The notes beneath the pieces are model-generated. The model was not told the DNA's origin, did no database searches, and saw only the letters and a program-made list of their open reading frames with translations. Positions 8,245-15,987 of a stretch of DNA of 64,000 nt are shown here, piece by piece (within the stretch, counting starts at the first letter, position 1; the number at the start of each line of letters is the position of its first letter). Origin of the DNA: Cupriavidus sp. WKF15 (GTDB taxonomy: Bacteria; Pseudomonadota; Gammaproteobacteria; Burkholderiales; Burkholderiaceae); contig NZ_CP119572.1 of the NCBI RefSeq assembly GCF_029278605.1, positions 2,170,001 through 2,234,000 of the forward strand, in the 5' to 3' direction. The position numbers were made by a program, and so were the translations under genes.

Positions 8245-8324
8245 GTTTGTCCTCATATCGTAGGTGTGCGGCTGCGTGTTGCGCCCAGCCACAATCCAGC
8301 GTATGCGGTGAGTCCCGACGCCGG

Positions 8325-8338
8325 TTGATATGTATCAT
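8325..8338 (-). promoter_or_regulatory. FNR-type box upstream of the first BON gene
   Basis: TTGATATGTATCAT (plus strand; ATGATACATATCAA on minus) matches the FNR consensus at 9 of 10 positions. Its near edge is 81 bases upstream of the BON-protein start, consistent with an activator site near -41.5. Confidence 0.6.
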
Positions 8339-8339
8339 G

Positions 8340-8840
8340 GAGCCGGCGTTGGGCCGTCCCAGGCCCCTCCAAGGGCGAGCAACAGTGCCACGTCCTGCAG
8401 TCCCTGCGGGCGAGCCTGAATGTGGCCGATGCTGTCCATGGCGTCCTGGCTGACGGACCTGGCATCAATCTGTCCACGACTTGTGCAGTTTGTCGTACTG
8501 GCCCTCCACCGTCTTTAGGCTCGCGGCTGCGGCGTCGACCTGTGCCTTCGCCACCTCCAAAGTTTCCTTGCCGCAGGCTGTGCTAGCAATTGCGCGAGCC
8601 GGGCATCAGCGGCATCCGCCTGCGCGGACTGCTGCTGCGCCAGCGCGCGTTGGACCGAGTCTGGTGGTCAGCAGTTCGTCGCCGCGCTTGGGCCTGACCC
8701 TCCCGGACGGCGATCTTGACCACGGTGCCGGTCACCTCAGGGTAGACATTGACGCTGGCCCCGCTGTCCTGTTCGCTTTCCATGATGCCGTTGGCGTAGA
8801 TGTCACTTCCGCCGGCGTGCAGCACCGGTACCGGCATTCT
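8340..8840 (-). pseudogene. Decayed HlyD-type membrane fusion (periplasmic adaptor) protein
   Basis: Reading the minus strand across frames gives recognisable adaptor pieces: SVNVYPEVTGTVVKIAVREGQ (lipoyl-like half motif), then KETLEVAKAQVDAAAASLKT and VEGQYDKLHKSW (coiled-coil hairpin), then SVSQDAMDSIGHIQARPQG. The pieces are in different frames with stops between them and the C-terminal half is absent. It is therefore a relic of an efflux adaptor gene. The promoter-side box at 8325 belongs to the BON gene, not to this relic. Confidence 0.6.
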
Positions 8841-8936
8841 TGAGGTGAGTCAATACTGTTGCGTGCCTTCCACCTACTCTGTCCACAGGCGCAAAGGACT
8901 TTTCCTGCGCCGTCCTACGGATGACAGGAGGTGTCC

Positions 8937-9392
8937 ATGTACAGGAGAATTCTCGTTGCGGCGGACGGCAGCCATGCATCGCGGCTGGCGACCCTGCAGG
9001 CCATCGAGATGGCCAAGGCGTGCGACGCGGAAGTGAAGGTCATCTACGTCGTCGACGATAGCGAAGCGCTGCTCGGCGTCGCCTTCATTGATCGCGAGAG
9101 CCTCCTGCGCAACATAATGGCCTATGGACAGGAAGTCCTCGACGGATGGTCAAAACTGCTAGGCGCTACGGGCGTGCGCCATTCCGTGGCACTACTGGAC
9201 AAGCCCATCTCAAAGGGCCGCATTGCCGAGACCATCCTCGCACAGGCGGATCAGTGGGATGCCGACCTGATTGTCCTGGGTACGCACGGGCGGCGCGGAT
9301 TCCTTCGCGTCGTCATGGGCAGTGTGGCTCAAGGTGTCGTTCACCAGAGCAGCAGACCCGTACTGCTGGTGCGCAGTCCTGCGGAATATTGA
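8937..9392 (+). CDS. Universal stress protein (UspA family)
   Basis: ATG 8937 follows AGGAGGTG and gives 151 residues of a single Usp domain: MYRRILVAADGSHAS at the start, VIYVVDD near residue 38, and the ATP-binding GTHGRRGFLRVVMGSVAQGVV-type motif near 120 (G-2x-G-9x-G-S) with HQSSRPVLLVR at the end. ATP-binding Usp proteins link energy state to growth arrest. It is one of several Usp genes in the island, and is followed by the small gene broken by IS110. Confidence 0.9.
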   Translation: MYRRILVAADGSHASRLATLQAIEMAKACDAEVKVIYVVDDSEALLGVAFIDRESLLRNIMAYGQEVLDGWSKLLGATGVRHSVALLDKPISKGRIAETILAQADQWDADLIVLGTHGRRGFLRVVMGSVAQGVVHQSSRPVLLVRSPAEY

Positions 9393-9427
9393 CGAAGTCG
9401 CCCATTGGAAGGGCCGGGGTGCCTGTA

Positions 9428-9553
9428 TCAGGGCAGCGGGCGCCCTCGCCCAGGCGTGGTCCGCTCTTCATCCGCATGACGCCTGGCCCAGCGATGCGCC
9501 TGGGCGATAGCGATGCGAATCGCCATGCCATCTGCGTACCCCTCATTCAATAG
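9428..9553 (-). pseudogene. Small conserved gene interrupted by IS110: C-terminal part
   Basis: The minus strand encodes LLNEGYADGMAIRIAIAQ followed by AHRWARRHADEERT and a short tail to a TGA at 9428-9430. Joined to the N-terminal part at 11051-11140 it gives a continuous protein of about 70 residues. Its middle (VREKAIEIANALLNEGY...AIAQAHRWARR) matches a widespread family of short conserved proteins of unknown function that I recognise by the DKAIEIANALL-EGY-like pattern. The junction sits in the codon run for ANALLNEG. Confidence 0.7.
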
Positions 9554-9599
9554 TTGTTCATCGGGCGCGCCCGACCCCGAAGGATGAAGCGGGCTTGCG

Positions 9600-9813
9600 G
9601 CCCATGCGTTGCGATGGGATGGGCATAAGATGGCGTCTGGTAACGGCAACGAGGTCGGCTTTCGCGTGGTGCCCCGAGCCCGTTCAATAGTTGGACCCGC
9701 AGCCCTGCGAGCACCCCGAATTGCGACCACGGGTGGTAACACCCCGGAACGCGCCTAGTAGATTTCGACGACGAGGGCTGCTGCCGATGCCGTTGACTCT
9801 GGCAGGAGGCTCC
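9600..9813 (+). ncRNA. Candidate IS110 bridge RNA
   Basis: The leader between the left end and the transposase ATG contains a 5-bp stem (GGTGC 9668-9672 with GCACC 9711-9715) enclosing TTCAATAGTTG at 9683-9693. That 11-mer is identical to the left insertion junction at 9546-9556, as expected for a target-binding loop. Further on, AACGCGCCTAGTAG at 9748-9761 resembles the element's right end plus core (AACGCTTCTTAGTAG), as expected for a donor-binding loop. The order target loop then donor loop matches known bridge RNAs. Exact ends are not known. Confidence 0.5.
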
Positions 9814-11040
9814 ATGCAAGTACTCTATCCCCGTTGTGCCGGACTCGACGTCCACAAGGACACCATTGTGGCCTGTGTGCGCTGTGTCTCGGCGCCCGCA
9901 CATCACGAAGTGCGCAGCTTTGACAGCACCACCGCCGGCCTGCTGGCGCTGGCCGACTGGCTGGCGCTGCACGGCTGCACCCACGTGGCCATGGAAGCCA
10001 CCGGGGTGTACTGGAAGCCGGTGTGGCACATCCTCGAGGGCAACTTCGAGTTGGTGCTGGCCAATGCCCAGCACATCCGCAACGTGCCCGGCCGCAAGAC
10101 CGACGTCAATGACGCGATGTGGATTGCCGATCTGCTCGCCCACGGCTTGATCCGATCGAGCTTCGTGCCGCCGGCCGCCATCCAGGAGTTGCGCGATCTC
10201 ACGCGCACCCGCAAGCAACTCGTGCGCGAGATCTCCCAGCACAGCCTGCGTATCCAGAAAGTGCTCGAAGACGCCAACCTCAAGCTGGGCAGCGTGCTCT
10301 CGGACGTGCTGGGACACAGTGGCCGGGCCATGCTCAAGGCGATTGTCAACGGCGAGGCCGATCCCGAGCGGCTTGCCGCGCTGGCCCAAGGCAACGCCCG
10401 AAAAAAGCACGCCGAACTGTGCGAGGCGCTGCGCGGACGCATTACCGAACACCATCGCACGATGCTCAAGCTGCATCTGGATATCATCGGTGCCCTGGAG
10501 CACACGCTCGCCGAGCTCGACGCCGTCGTGGGAAAAGCGCTGGCGCCGATCCGACAACGCGCCCGCCTGCTGACCACGATCCCCGGGGTTAGCGACTTGA
10601 CCGCTCAGGTCCTGTTGGCGGAGATCGGCGTCGACATGACGCGCTTTCCCGATGCTGGCCATCTGGTGTCTTGGGCGGGCCTGTGTCCGCGCAATGACGA
10701 GAGCGCCGGCAAACGCCGCAGCACGCGCGTGCGCAAGAGCGGTACCTGGCTCAAGACCGCCCTGGTCACCGCCGCTTGGGCCGCGGTGCGCGTCAAGACC
10801 AGCTATCTCCGTGCCCAGTTCCTGCGCATCAAAGCCCGGCGCGGCGCCAAGAAGGCCATCCTCGCGGTGGCTGCTTCCATGCTCACCGCCGCTTACCACA
10901 TGCTCCGGGATGGTGTGGAGTACGCCGACCTTGGCCCCGATTACTTTGACCGCCATCATGCCGAGAAAACCATTCGACGCCTGCTCAAACGTCTCGCCGA
11001 CCTTGGGTGCCACGTCGATCCCATCGCTCATGCTGTCTAA
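9814..11040 (+). CDS. IS110-family transposase (DEDD recombinase)
   Basis: ATG 9814 with GGAGG five bases upstream gives 408 residues. The N-terminal RuvC-like DEDD domain shows GLDVHKDTIVACV (first Asp), MEATGVYWKPVWHILE (Glu) and GRKTDVNDAMWIADLLAHGLI (paired Asp). A coiled-coil region follows (about 150-240), then the C-terminal Tnp domain with TTIPGVSDLTAQVLLAEIGV, a catalytic serine candidate in the GLCPRNDESAGKRRS block, and KSGTWLKTALVTAAWAA. The frame is intact, so the element may be active. A longer upstream frame exists, but the leader is expected to be non-coding. Confidence 0.93.
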   Translation: MQVLYPRCAGLDVHKDTIVACVRCVSAPAHHEVRSFDSTTAGLLALADWLALHGCTHVAMEATGVYWKPVWHILEGNFELVLANAQHIRNVPGRKTDVNDAMWIADLLAHGLIRSSFVPPAAIQELRDLTRTRKQLVREISQHSLRIQKVLEDANLKLGSVLSDVLGHSGRAMLKAIVNGEADPERLAALAQGNARKKHAELCEALRGRITEHHRTMLKLHLDIIGALEHTLAELDAVVGKALAPIRQRARLLTTIPGVSDLTAQVLLAEIGVDMTRFPDAGHLVSWAGLCPRNDESAGKRRSTRVRKSGTWLKTALVTAAWAAVRVKTSYLRAQFLRIKARRGAKKAILAVAASMLTAAYHMLRDGVEYADLGPDYFDRHHAEKTIRRLLKRLADLGCHVDPIAHAV

Positions 11041-11050
11041 CGCTTCTTAG

Positions 11051-11140
11051 TAGCGCATTGGCAATCTCGATTGCCTTCTCCCGGACGGCCGGCTGCAGGT
11101 TCTTCATCGACGAGGGATAGCTGCCTGAACTCCAGGGCAT
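11051..11140 (-). pseudogene. Small conserved gene interrupted by IS110: N-terminal part
   Basis: From an ATG at 11140 (GAAGG ribosome site) the minus strand reads MPWSSGSYPSSMKNLQPA then VREKAIEIANAL and runs into IS110. Rejoined to 9428-9553 it gives an intact frame with ANAL|LNEG at the junction. The start MPW...YP.SMKNLP.VR is typical of a short conserved family of unknown function. The gene is therefore inactivated by a clean insertion rather than by decay, and precise excision would restore it. Confidence 0.7.
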
Positions 11141-11155
11141 GATCAAACCTTCACA

Positions 11156-11186
11156 CGAAGTCGAGGCCCGAGGGGCCTCGACTTCG
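11156..11186. terminator. Perfect 14-bp hairpin, terminator-like
   Basis: An uninterrupted inverted repeat has 14-bp arms (CGAAGTCGAGGCCC and its complement) around a 3-base loop GAG. It lies just after the stop of the BON gene on the minus strand and just before the IS110-disrupted small gene. No U-run follows on either strand, so it may be a terminator, an mRNA-stabilising hairpin or an attenuator. Confidence 0.55.
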
Positions 11187-11195
11187 CGCTGCCTG

Positions 11196-11840
11196 TCAGG
11201 ACAGTTGCAGGTTGTCCACCACGGCAGCCACGCCTGGCGCGGACCACGCCGCGCCGACAGCCGCCAGGCGCTCTGCGCGCGAATCCACGTGGCCGCTGAG
11301 CGTCACCGTTCCGTCCCGCATCGATACATCGATATGCTTCGCCTCACGCTCGACATGCCGGCGCAATGCGGCTTCGATCCGCTCCACCACATCGGCGGGA
11401 GCAGTACGCACCAGCATCTTGATCTGGTTCGTGACGCCCGTCACGCCGCGCAGGTGCGACACGGTAGATTCGGCAAGCTTGCGCTGGTAGCCCCACTCCA
11501 CTTCCCCGGTGAGGGTCACCCAACCCTTCTCGACACGCAGTTTGATGGCATCCGCGGGAACATGTACATGCCACTGCAGGGCATCGCTCGCGGCGGTAGC
11601 AATCGCTTCGTCGCTGACCAGGCTTGCAAGCCTGACATCCAGGTTCACCACGACCGCGCGCACGCCAGACACCTTCTCGGCAGCGCGCTCCGCCGCGAGT
11701 TTCTCCGCATAGCTGGGGAGATGCCCGCTGAGCGTGACAACGCCTTCGTGGACCTCGACACCGACGGCGGCCGCATCGATGGCAGGATCCCAATCCAGCT
11801 CTTCCGCGACCTCTTTCTTGAGTTGAAGATCAGTTTTCAT
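11196..11840 (-). CDS. Second triple BON-domain protein
   Basis: From ATG 11840 the protein has 214 residues and three BON domains: GVEVHEGVVTLSGHLPSYAE, LRVEKGWVTLTGEVEWGYQ and VSMRDGTVTLSGHVDSRAE. It closely parallels the BON protein at 7591-8244, down to the start (MKTDLQLKKEVAEELDWDP against MKGDIQLKQDVIEELTWDP) and the end (AAWSAPGV), so the two arose by duplication. It follows the CBS gene by 84 bases and probably belongs to the hsp20-CBS-BON transcript. No signal peptide. Role in stress inferred from context. Confidence 0.88.
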   Translation of the reverse strand: MKTDLQLKKEVAEELDWDPAIDAAAVGVEVHEGVVTLSGHLPSYAEKLAAERAAEKVSGVRAVVVNLDVRLASLVSDEAIATAASDALQWHVHVPADAIKLRVEKGWVTLTGEVEWGYQRKLAESTVSHLRGVTGVTNQIKMLVRTAPADVVERIEAALRRHVEREAKHIDVSMRDGTVTLSGHVDSRAERLAAVGAAWSAPGVAAVVDNLQLS

Positions 11841-11924
11841 GGATAGCATCTCATGATGCGGCGTGGTGGAACGGCGTCCGCCACGCCAATGCAGCGCCGA
11901 GGCGGCGATTCTGCGCCCCAGGAC

Positions 11925-12389
11925 TCAGACACGAAGCGGTGACTGGGTGTGGCCGGAACGCTCGCGTTCCTGTTCGTTACGCACGATCGTGGAAAGCATG
12001 CCCCACTCCGCCGCCATCGCCCCGAGGATGTCGTCCATCGAGACGACGCCAACAATGGCCTCGCCATCCAGCACACCAAGTCTGCGGACACCATGGGACA
12101 GCATCAGCTGCATCGCTTCGGCGACGCTGTTATTCCGGTCAACGGTGACCAGGCCGCGCGTCATCACGTCGGCCACGGAATTCCGGCACGGATCGGCGCC
12201 CGCAGCCGTACTGCCAAGCACGATATCCCTGTCGGTCATGACGCCAACGACGCGCGTTCCCGACGGCGTTGCTTCCGTGACGATCAAGGACCCCACATGC
12301 TGGTCTCGCATCTGCACAGCAGCTTCCTGCAAGGTGCAGCCGAGCGGGATGTGGACTGGCTCCCGCGTACAAACCTCGTCGATTCTCAT
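11925..12389 (-). CDS. CBS-domain pair protein
   Basis: This 154-residue protein consists of two CBS domains: MRIDEVCTREPVHIPLGCTL...GSLIVTEA...VVGVMTDRDIV (about 1-58) and VADVMTRGLVTVDRNNSVAEAM...VRRLGVLDG...IVGVVSMDDIL (about 72-128), then a charged tail. CBS pairs bind adenosine nucleotides and sense energy charge. An AAGGAG ribosome site precedes ATG. It lies 27 bases after hsp20, so they are surely co-transcribed. A stand-alone CBS protein beside Hsp20 and Usp genes also occurs in the mycobacterial dormancy gene set (Hrp1). Confidence 0.9.
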   Translation of the reverse strand: MRIDEVCTREPVHIPLGCTLQEAAVQMRDQHVGSLIVTEATPSGTRVVGVMTDRDIVLGSTAAGADPCRNSVADVMTRGLVTVDRNNSVAEAMQLMLSHGVRRLGVLDGEAIVGVVSMDDILGAMAAEWGMLSTIVRNEQERERSGHTQSPLRV

Positions 12390-12416
12390 TGCCGCACTCC
12401 TTCTCGAATTCCTGCC

Positions 12417-12839
12417 TCACTTCACGGTAATCCGCTGCTGCGGCGAACTTTCCTTCTTGGGCAACACCACCCGCAGCACGCCGTTTTCGTAACTCGCGTC
12501 GACCTTGCCCTCATCGATGCTGGCGTCCAGCGTGAAAGCGCGCTGCATCGAACCGCTGTAGCGCTCCCGCCGGATCACGCGCTCGCCTTCCTTTTGCTCG
12601 GAAGACTTTTCCACCTTTGCGCTGATCATCACGGTCCCGCGGTCAACGGATACATCAATGTCCTCCTTCTTGACTCCCGGCATTTCCGCAGTCAATGTGT
12701 AGGCGTTATCCGACTCCGACACATCCACCTTGAACGCCAGGCCGGTATCCGCTGTACCTCGGAACGAGCGCAACATACCCTGCAGCATGTCGCTGATAGG
12801 CTCGACCGAAAAGGGCTCAAAGTGCCTGAGGTTGGTCAT
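12417..12839 (-). CDS. Small heat-shock protein, Hsp20/alpha-crystallin family
   Basis: ATG 12839 follows AAGGAGATCACT and gives 140 residues. The alpha-crystallin domain spans about 40-138: KVDVSESDNAYTLTAEMPGV, KKEDIDVSVDRGTVMISAKV, RRERYSGSMQRAFTLD and the C-terminal strand YENGVLRVVLPKKES. The tail QQRITVK is the I-x-V type motif that drives oligomer formation. It holds unfolding proteins for refolding by other chaperones, such as the GroEL encoded 5 kb away. An FNR-type box lies 78 bases upstream. It leads an hsp20-CBS-BON group. Confidence 0.93.
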   Translation of the reverse strand: MTNLRHFEPFSVEPISDMLQGMLRSFRGTADTGLAFKVDVSESDNAYTLTAEMPGVKKEDIDVSVDRGTVMISAKVEKSSEQKEGERVIRRERYSGSMQRAFTLDASIDEGKVDASYENGVLRVVLPKKESSPQQRITVK

Positions 12840-12916
12840 AGTGATCTCCTTGCTTGACTGAAACACAACCGGATACGCCGGCTGCTTTCAGATTGGCAGT
12901 TGCCAGGCGCCGCCGT

Positions 12917-12930
12917 TTGTTCTGCATCAA
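12917..12930 (-). promoter_or_regulatory. FNR-type box upstream of hsp20
   Basis: On the minus strand TTGATGCAGAACAA matches 9 of 10 FNR-consensus bases. Its near edge is 78 bases from the hsp20 start, suitable for class II activation with a short leader. Confidence 0.5.
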
Positions 12931-12994
12931 GATCGTTGCATCGGCCCATGTGGCGCCGGATCGACTTGCCCGTGCGGGAGATTTCGGCGCAGCG

Positions 12995-13010
12995 GTCAGG
13001 TAAACCTGAC
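12995..13010. promoter_or_regulatory. Spaced inverted repeat GTCAG-N6-CTGAC
   Basis: GTCAGGTAAACCTGAC is a near-perfect palindrome in the divergent hsp20/receiver intergenic region. It has the same half-sites and spacing as the repeat at 928-945. It could be the operator of a local regulator, perhaps the NarL-type one whose gene is now broken; this is inference. Confidence 0.35.
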
Positions 13011-13087
13011 AATGCGGCCCGCAAGCCTGACACAAGTCTCAGCACTGCCTGATTTCGGAATGCTTTGCCGGCAACGATACTGGGTAC

Positions 13088-13492
13088 ATGAGAAACCGCA
13101 CCCAGCCCCACGATCTGACTGTCTACGTTCTTGAACATGCGAGTCCGATCCGGATACGGCAATTGCGCATGCTCAAGACTGTCGCCGGTATGCAGGTGGT
13201 CGGCACGGGTACGGATCCTGATTCCGACTTGCCGGCAATTGAGGCGCTGCGTCCCGATATCGTGCTGGTCGGGCAGCGGACCGGACAGTCCTTGCGGCAG
13301 GTCCGATTGCTGACAGCGAAGCTGCCGGAGAGCATCGTGATTGTGCTCACCAATAGCGGGTTCTCGTTGATGCGGAGGGCCTGCCTGCGGGCCGGCGGGA
13401 GTTACTGCTTCGACAAGACGCTGGAAGTCGACGAACTGCACAGCGCACTGCTTGAGATCGCCAGTATGGGGCAGCGGAGCAGTGGACCATAG
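13088..13492 (+). CDS. Receiver-like protein lacking the phospho-acceptor Asp
   Basis: The protein has 134 residues and a response-regulator receiver fold: VYVLEHASPIRIRQLRMLKTV, DLPAIEALRPDIVLVGQRTG, LPESIVIVLTNSG and AGGSYCFDKTLEVDELHSAL. The conserved Lys (FDK) and Thr (LTN) are present, but the usual Asp after strand 3 (normally LLD in -DLRMPG-) is replaced in VLVGQRTG, and the N-terminal acid pair is absent. So it is a pseudo-receiver, perhaps acting by protein contact only. No DNA-binding domain. It lies directly before the FNR-type gene. Confidence 0.75.
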   Translation: MRNRTQPHDLTVYVLEHASPIRIRQLRMLKTVAGMQVVGTGTDPDSDLPAIEALRPDIVLVGQRTGQSLRQVRLLTAKLPESIVIVLTNSGFSLMRRACLRAGGSYCFDKTLEVDELHSALLEIASMGQRSSGP

Positions 13493-13558
13493 GAGTACCG
13501 GGTGTCGGGGCAGGCAGACATGCTCCGCAGCGCCCGCCATCTGGATCTGGAGACAACG

Positions 13559-14344
13559 ATGTTCGGAACCAGCGATTCGCCTTCGACCGACCTGTCGCAG
13601 GATGAGGTCAACGCTCCCGTTGGCCATCATGCCAGCCGCGCCACCAACAGCGCGCCGAGATTGCGAGCCCAGTGTTCGAGTTGCATACTTAGGCATGTCT
13701 GCATGGCATCCAGCCTCGACGACTCCGACGTCATTCGCCTGGACAGCGTGGTGCGCAACTGGAGGACGATCAAGCAGGGACAGGCGCTCTACCGGGCCGG
13801 AGACCCGTTTCAGAGCATCTATGCGCTGCGCTCGGGTTCGCTCAAGACCGTGCTGTCCCACGCGAGCGGACGGGAATATGTCTCCGGCTTCTTCCTTCCC
13901 GGTGAGACCGTTGGGTTGGATGGCATCGCGACAGAGTTCCATACATGCGATGCGATTGCCCTGGAAGATAGCGCCGTGTGCGTGATCCCGTTCCATTTGC
14001 TGGAAACCCTTTGTCGCGAGGTCAAATCCCTGCAACAGCAGGTGCACAGGATGTTGAGCGCGGAGATCGTGCGCGAAACCGGCCAGATGATGCTGCTTGG
14101 CAACCTCTCGGCGGAGCAGCGGGTTGCCGCCTTCCTGCTCAACATCTCGGATCGTCTGCGGCACAGGGGCTACTCCGCGACCTGTTTTACATTGCGGATG
14201 ACGCGCGAAGACATCGGCAGCTTCCTCGGCATGACCTTGGAAACGGCTAGCCGGACGTTGTCGCGCTTCCAGCAGGACGGACTGATCCGGGTCCAGGGCA
14301 AGCAGATCGAACTGCTCGATCTTGACGCCCTCGACAAGCGTTGA
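13559..14344 (+). CDS. FNR-type Crp-family oxygen-responsive regulator
   Basis: From ATG 13559 (GGAGA ribosome site) the protein has 261 residues. Cysteines in [10 protein letters not shown] (39, 42, 48) plus a distant one in FHTC (130) give the four ligands of an oxygen-sensitive [4Fe-4S] cluster. A cyclic-nucleotide-type domain spans about 55-180 and a Crp helix-turn-helix is near 210-240 ([22 protein letters not shown]). The recognition helix keeps E, S and R, the residues FNR uses to read TTGAT. GTG 13502 would add 19 residues. It is the obvious candidate regulator for the FNR boxes listed here, although the chromosome should also encode other FNR/ANR paralogues. Confidence 0.9.
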   Translation: MFGTSDSPSTDLSQDEVNAPVGHHASRATNSAPRLRAQCSSCILRHVCMASSLDDSDVIRLDSVVRNWRTIKQGQALYRAGDPFQSIYALRSGSLKTVLSHASGREYVSGFFLPGETVGLDGIATEFHTCDAIALEDSAVCVIPFHLLETLCREVKSLQQQVHRMLSAEIVRETGQMMLLGNLSAEQRVAAFLLNISDRLRHRGYSATCFTLRMTREDIGSFLGMTLETASRTLSRFQQDGLIRVQGKQIELLDLDALDKR

Positions 14345-14388
14345 GTGCCCCATGGGTGCCGTCTGTATCGCCTGGCGGGAGTGCGCCA

Positions 14389-15927
14389 ATGCTGGCCAAT
14401 GAACTGCCGCTTGCCACGGACGACGGCCAAGCGGCCGAGCCGCTGATCTTCAAGCCGCTCGGCATCGATACGTGGCAGGAGCATGTGATCTACCTCCATC
14501 CGGACTGCACAGTTTGCCGCTCGGAAGGCTTTACCGCACAGGCTCGGGTCCAGGTGCAAATCGGCGACAGGCGCATCATTGCCACCCTGAACCTGGTAGG
14601 TGCGCCGCTGCTGGAAACCGCGCAAGCCAGTCTTTCCGCGAGCGCGGCGCTGGCGCTGGCGGCGCGGGCCGGCGACGTAGTCAGGATCAGCCATGCCCCG
14701 GCCCTCGAATCGGTACGTGCCTTGCGGGCAAAGATATATGGGCGTCGGCTGGATGGTGCCCAGATTGAGTCCATCGTCCGGGATATCTCTGCAGGCAGGT
14801 ATCCCGATGTCCACATTTCGGCATTCCTGGCCGCATGCGCTGACGGCCGCATGAACGGTCGAGAGACCGTGGACTTGACGCGATCCATGGTCAATTCTGG
14901 CGAGCGGCTGGTCTGGGACCAGCCCGTGGTGGCCGACAAGCACTGCGTGGGTGGCTTGCCTGGCAACCGGACCACACCCATTGTGGTCGCCATTGCGGCA
15001 GCAGGCGGCCTGATCCTGCCCAAGACATCTTCGCGGGCGATCACCTCCCCGGCGGGTACCGCCGACACGATGGAGACTCTGACCCGCGTGGCACTGGACG
15101 CGGCCGAATTGCGGCATGTCGTGGAGCGCGTCGGCGCATCCCTGGTCTGGGGTGGCGCCCTGAACCTGAGTCCGGCGGACGACATCCTGATCCGCGTGGA
15201 GCGGGCGCTCGACATTGACAGCGACGCGCAGCTGGTTGCCTCCATCCTTTCCAAGAAGATTGCAGCCGGCTCCACTCATATCCTGATCGATGTGCCGGTC
15301 GGCCCCACTGCCAAAGTTCGCGAGGACAGGGATCTCGAGCGCCTCGACGCCGCCATGCGACATGTGGCCGACGCGTTCGGGCTTCAGATTCTGATGGTGC
15401 GCACCGACGGCACTCAACCGGTCGGCAAGGGCATCGGGCCCGCGCTGGAAGCACGCGACGTTCTTGCCGTCCTGCAGCGAACGGTGGCGGCGCCGCCAGA
15501 CCTGCGCGAGCGATCACTGATGCTGGCAGGTGCCCTGCTGGAATTCTGCGGCGCGGTGCCGCCGGGGCAGGGTACGAGCACGGCCGGCAGCTTGCTCGAC
15601 AGTGGCGCAGCGTGGCGCAAGTTCGAGACGATCTGCGAAGCGCAGGGCGGCCTGCGCATTCCTGGCGAGGCAATCTTTCGCCGGGACATTGTGGCGCCGC
15701 ATAGCGGCACGGTCACCGCCATCGATAACCGCCACATTGCCCGCACCGCGAAGCTGGCCGGCGCACCTATGCGGCACGTCGCGGGCATCGAGATGCGGGT
15801 ACGGGTCAACGACGAGATCCGCGCCGGGCAGCCGCTGTTCACCATCCATGCTCAGGCTTCAGGCGAACTGGACTACTCATGCAGCTATGCCCTGGCACAC
15901 CCGGCTGTCTCCATCGCACCGCACTGA
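14389..15927 (+). CDS. Thymidine/AMP phosphorylase family protein (archaeal-type)
   Basis: ATG 14389 after GGGAG gives 512 residues. The N-terminal beta domain (1-85) is followed by the nucleoside-phosphorylase core: [19 protein letters not shown], the phosphate-binding [20 protein letters not shown] near 183, and [20 protein letters not shown] near 212, with a C-terminal barrel-like domain. Length and motifs match the long archaeal AMP phosphorylase/thymidine phosphorylase-like family, which cleaves nucleoside or nucleotide N-glycosidic bonds with phosphate. The true substrate cannot be read from sequence. It begins 44 bases after the FNR-type gene and may feed a ribose-phosphate salvage route linked to the decayed PRPP synthetase. 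Confidence 0.88.
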   Translation: MLANELPLATDDGQAAEPLIFKPLGIDTWQEHVIYLHPDCTVCRSEGFTAQARVQVQIGDRRIIATLNLVGAPLLETAQASLSASAALALAARAGDVVRISHAPALESVRALRAKIYGRRLDGAQIESIVRDISAGRYPDVHISAFLAACADGRMNGRETVDLTRSMVNSGERLVWDQPVVADKHCVGGLPGNRTTPIVVAIAAAGGLILPKTSSRAITSPAGTADTMETLTRVALDAAELRHVVERVGASLVWGGALNLSPADDILIRVERALDIDSDAQLVASILSKKIAAGSTHILIDVPVGPTAKVREDRDLERLDAAMRHVADAFGLQILMVRTDGTQPVGKGIGPALEARDVLAVLQRTVAAPPDLRERSLMLAGALLEFCGAVPPGQGTSTAGSLLDSGAAWRKFETICEAQGGLRIPGEAIFRRDIVAPHSGTVTAIDNRHIARTAKLAGAPMRHVAGIEMRVRVNDEIRAGQPLFTIHAQASGELDYSCSYALAHPAVSIAPH

Positions 15928-15987
15928 CAAGGGTGTCCCGGATCGCCCCTGGGTTGCCCCGCGAGGCGCCCGGGCGCAAGGGATCCG

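Larger units (their letters stand above)
9554..11050 (+). mobile_element. Complete IS110-family insertion sequence (about 1.5 kb)
   Basis: The ends are deduced from the interrupted small gene. Left flank reads ...CTCATTCAATAG up to 9553 and right flank resumes TAGCGCATTGG at 11051, so the element is about 9554-11050 within 3 bases, possibly with a shared TAG. There are no long terminal inverted repeats. It has a 260-base leader before the transposase and only 10 bases after it. That layout fits the IS110 subgroup, whose bridge RNA is encoded upstream of the transposase. Confidence 0.8.

Noticed and set aside
8481..8843. 120-codon plus-strand frame
   Set aside because: It is the shadow of the HlyD-type relic on the minus strand, whose pieces carry the recognisable motifs.
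9600..9611. GCCCATGCGTTG as right-target guide of the bridge RNA
   Set aside because: It can pair with the right target flank at about 10 of 12 positions with wobble, but it lies before the left-guide match, the wrong order for a target-binding loop. It was left out of the guide call.
9547..11031. 494-codon open frame on the minus strand across the IS110 element
   Set aside because: It is the antisense shadow of the transposase, which has full DEDD motifs and a ribosome site on the plus strand. High GC keeps the opposite frame open.
12836..14389. 517-codon open frame on the minus strand
   Set aside because: It is antisense to the receiver and FNR-type genes, both with clear family motifs. 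No motif or ribosome site is seen in the long frame.
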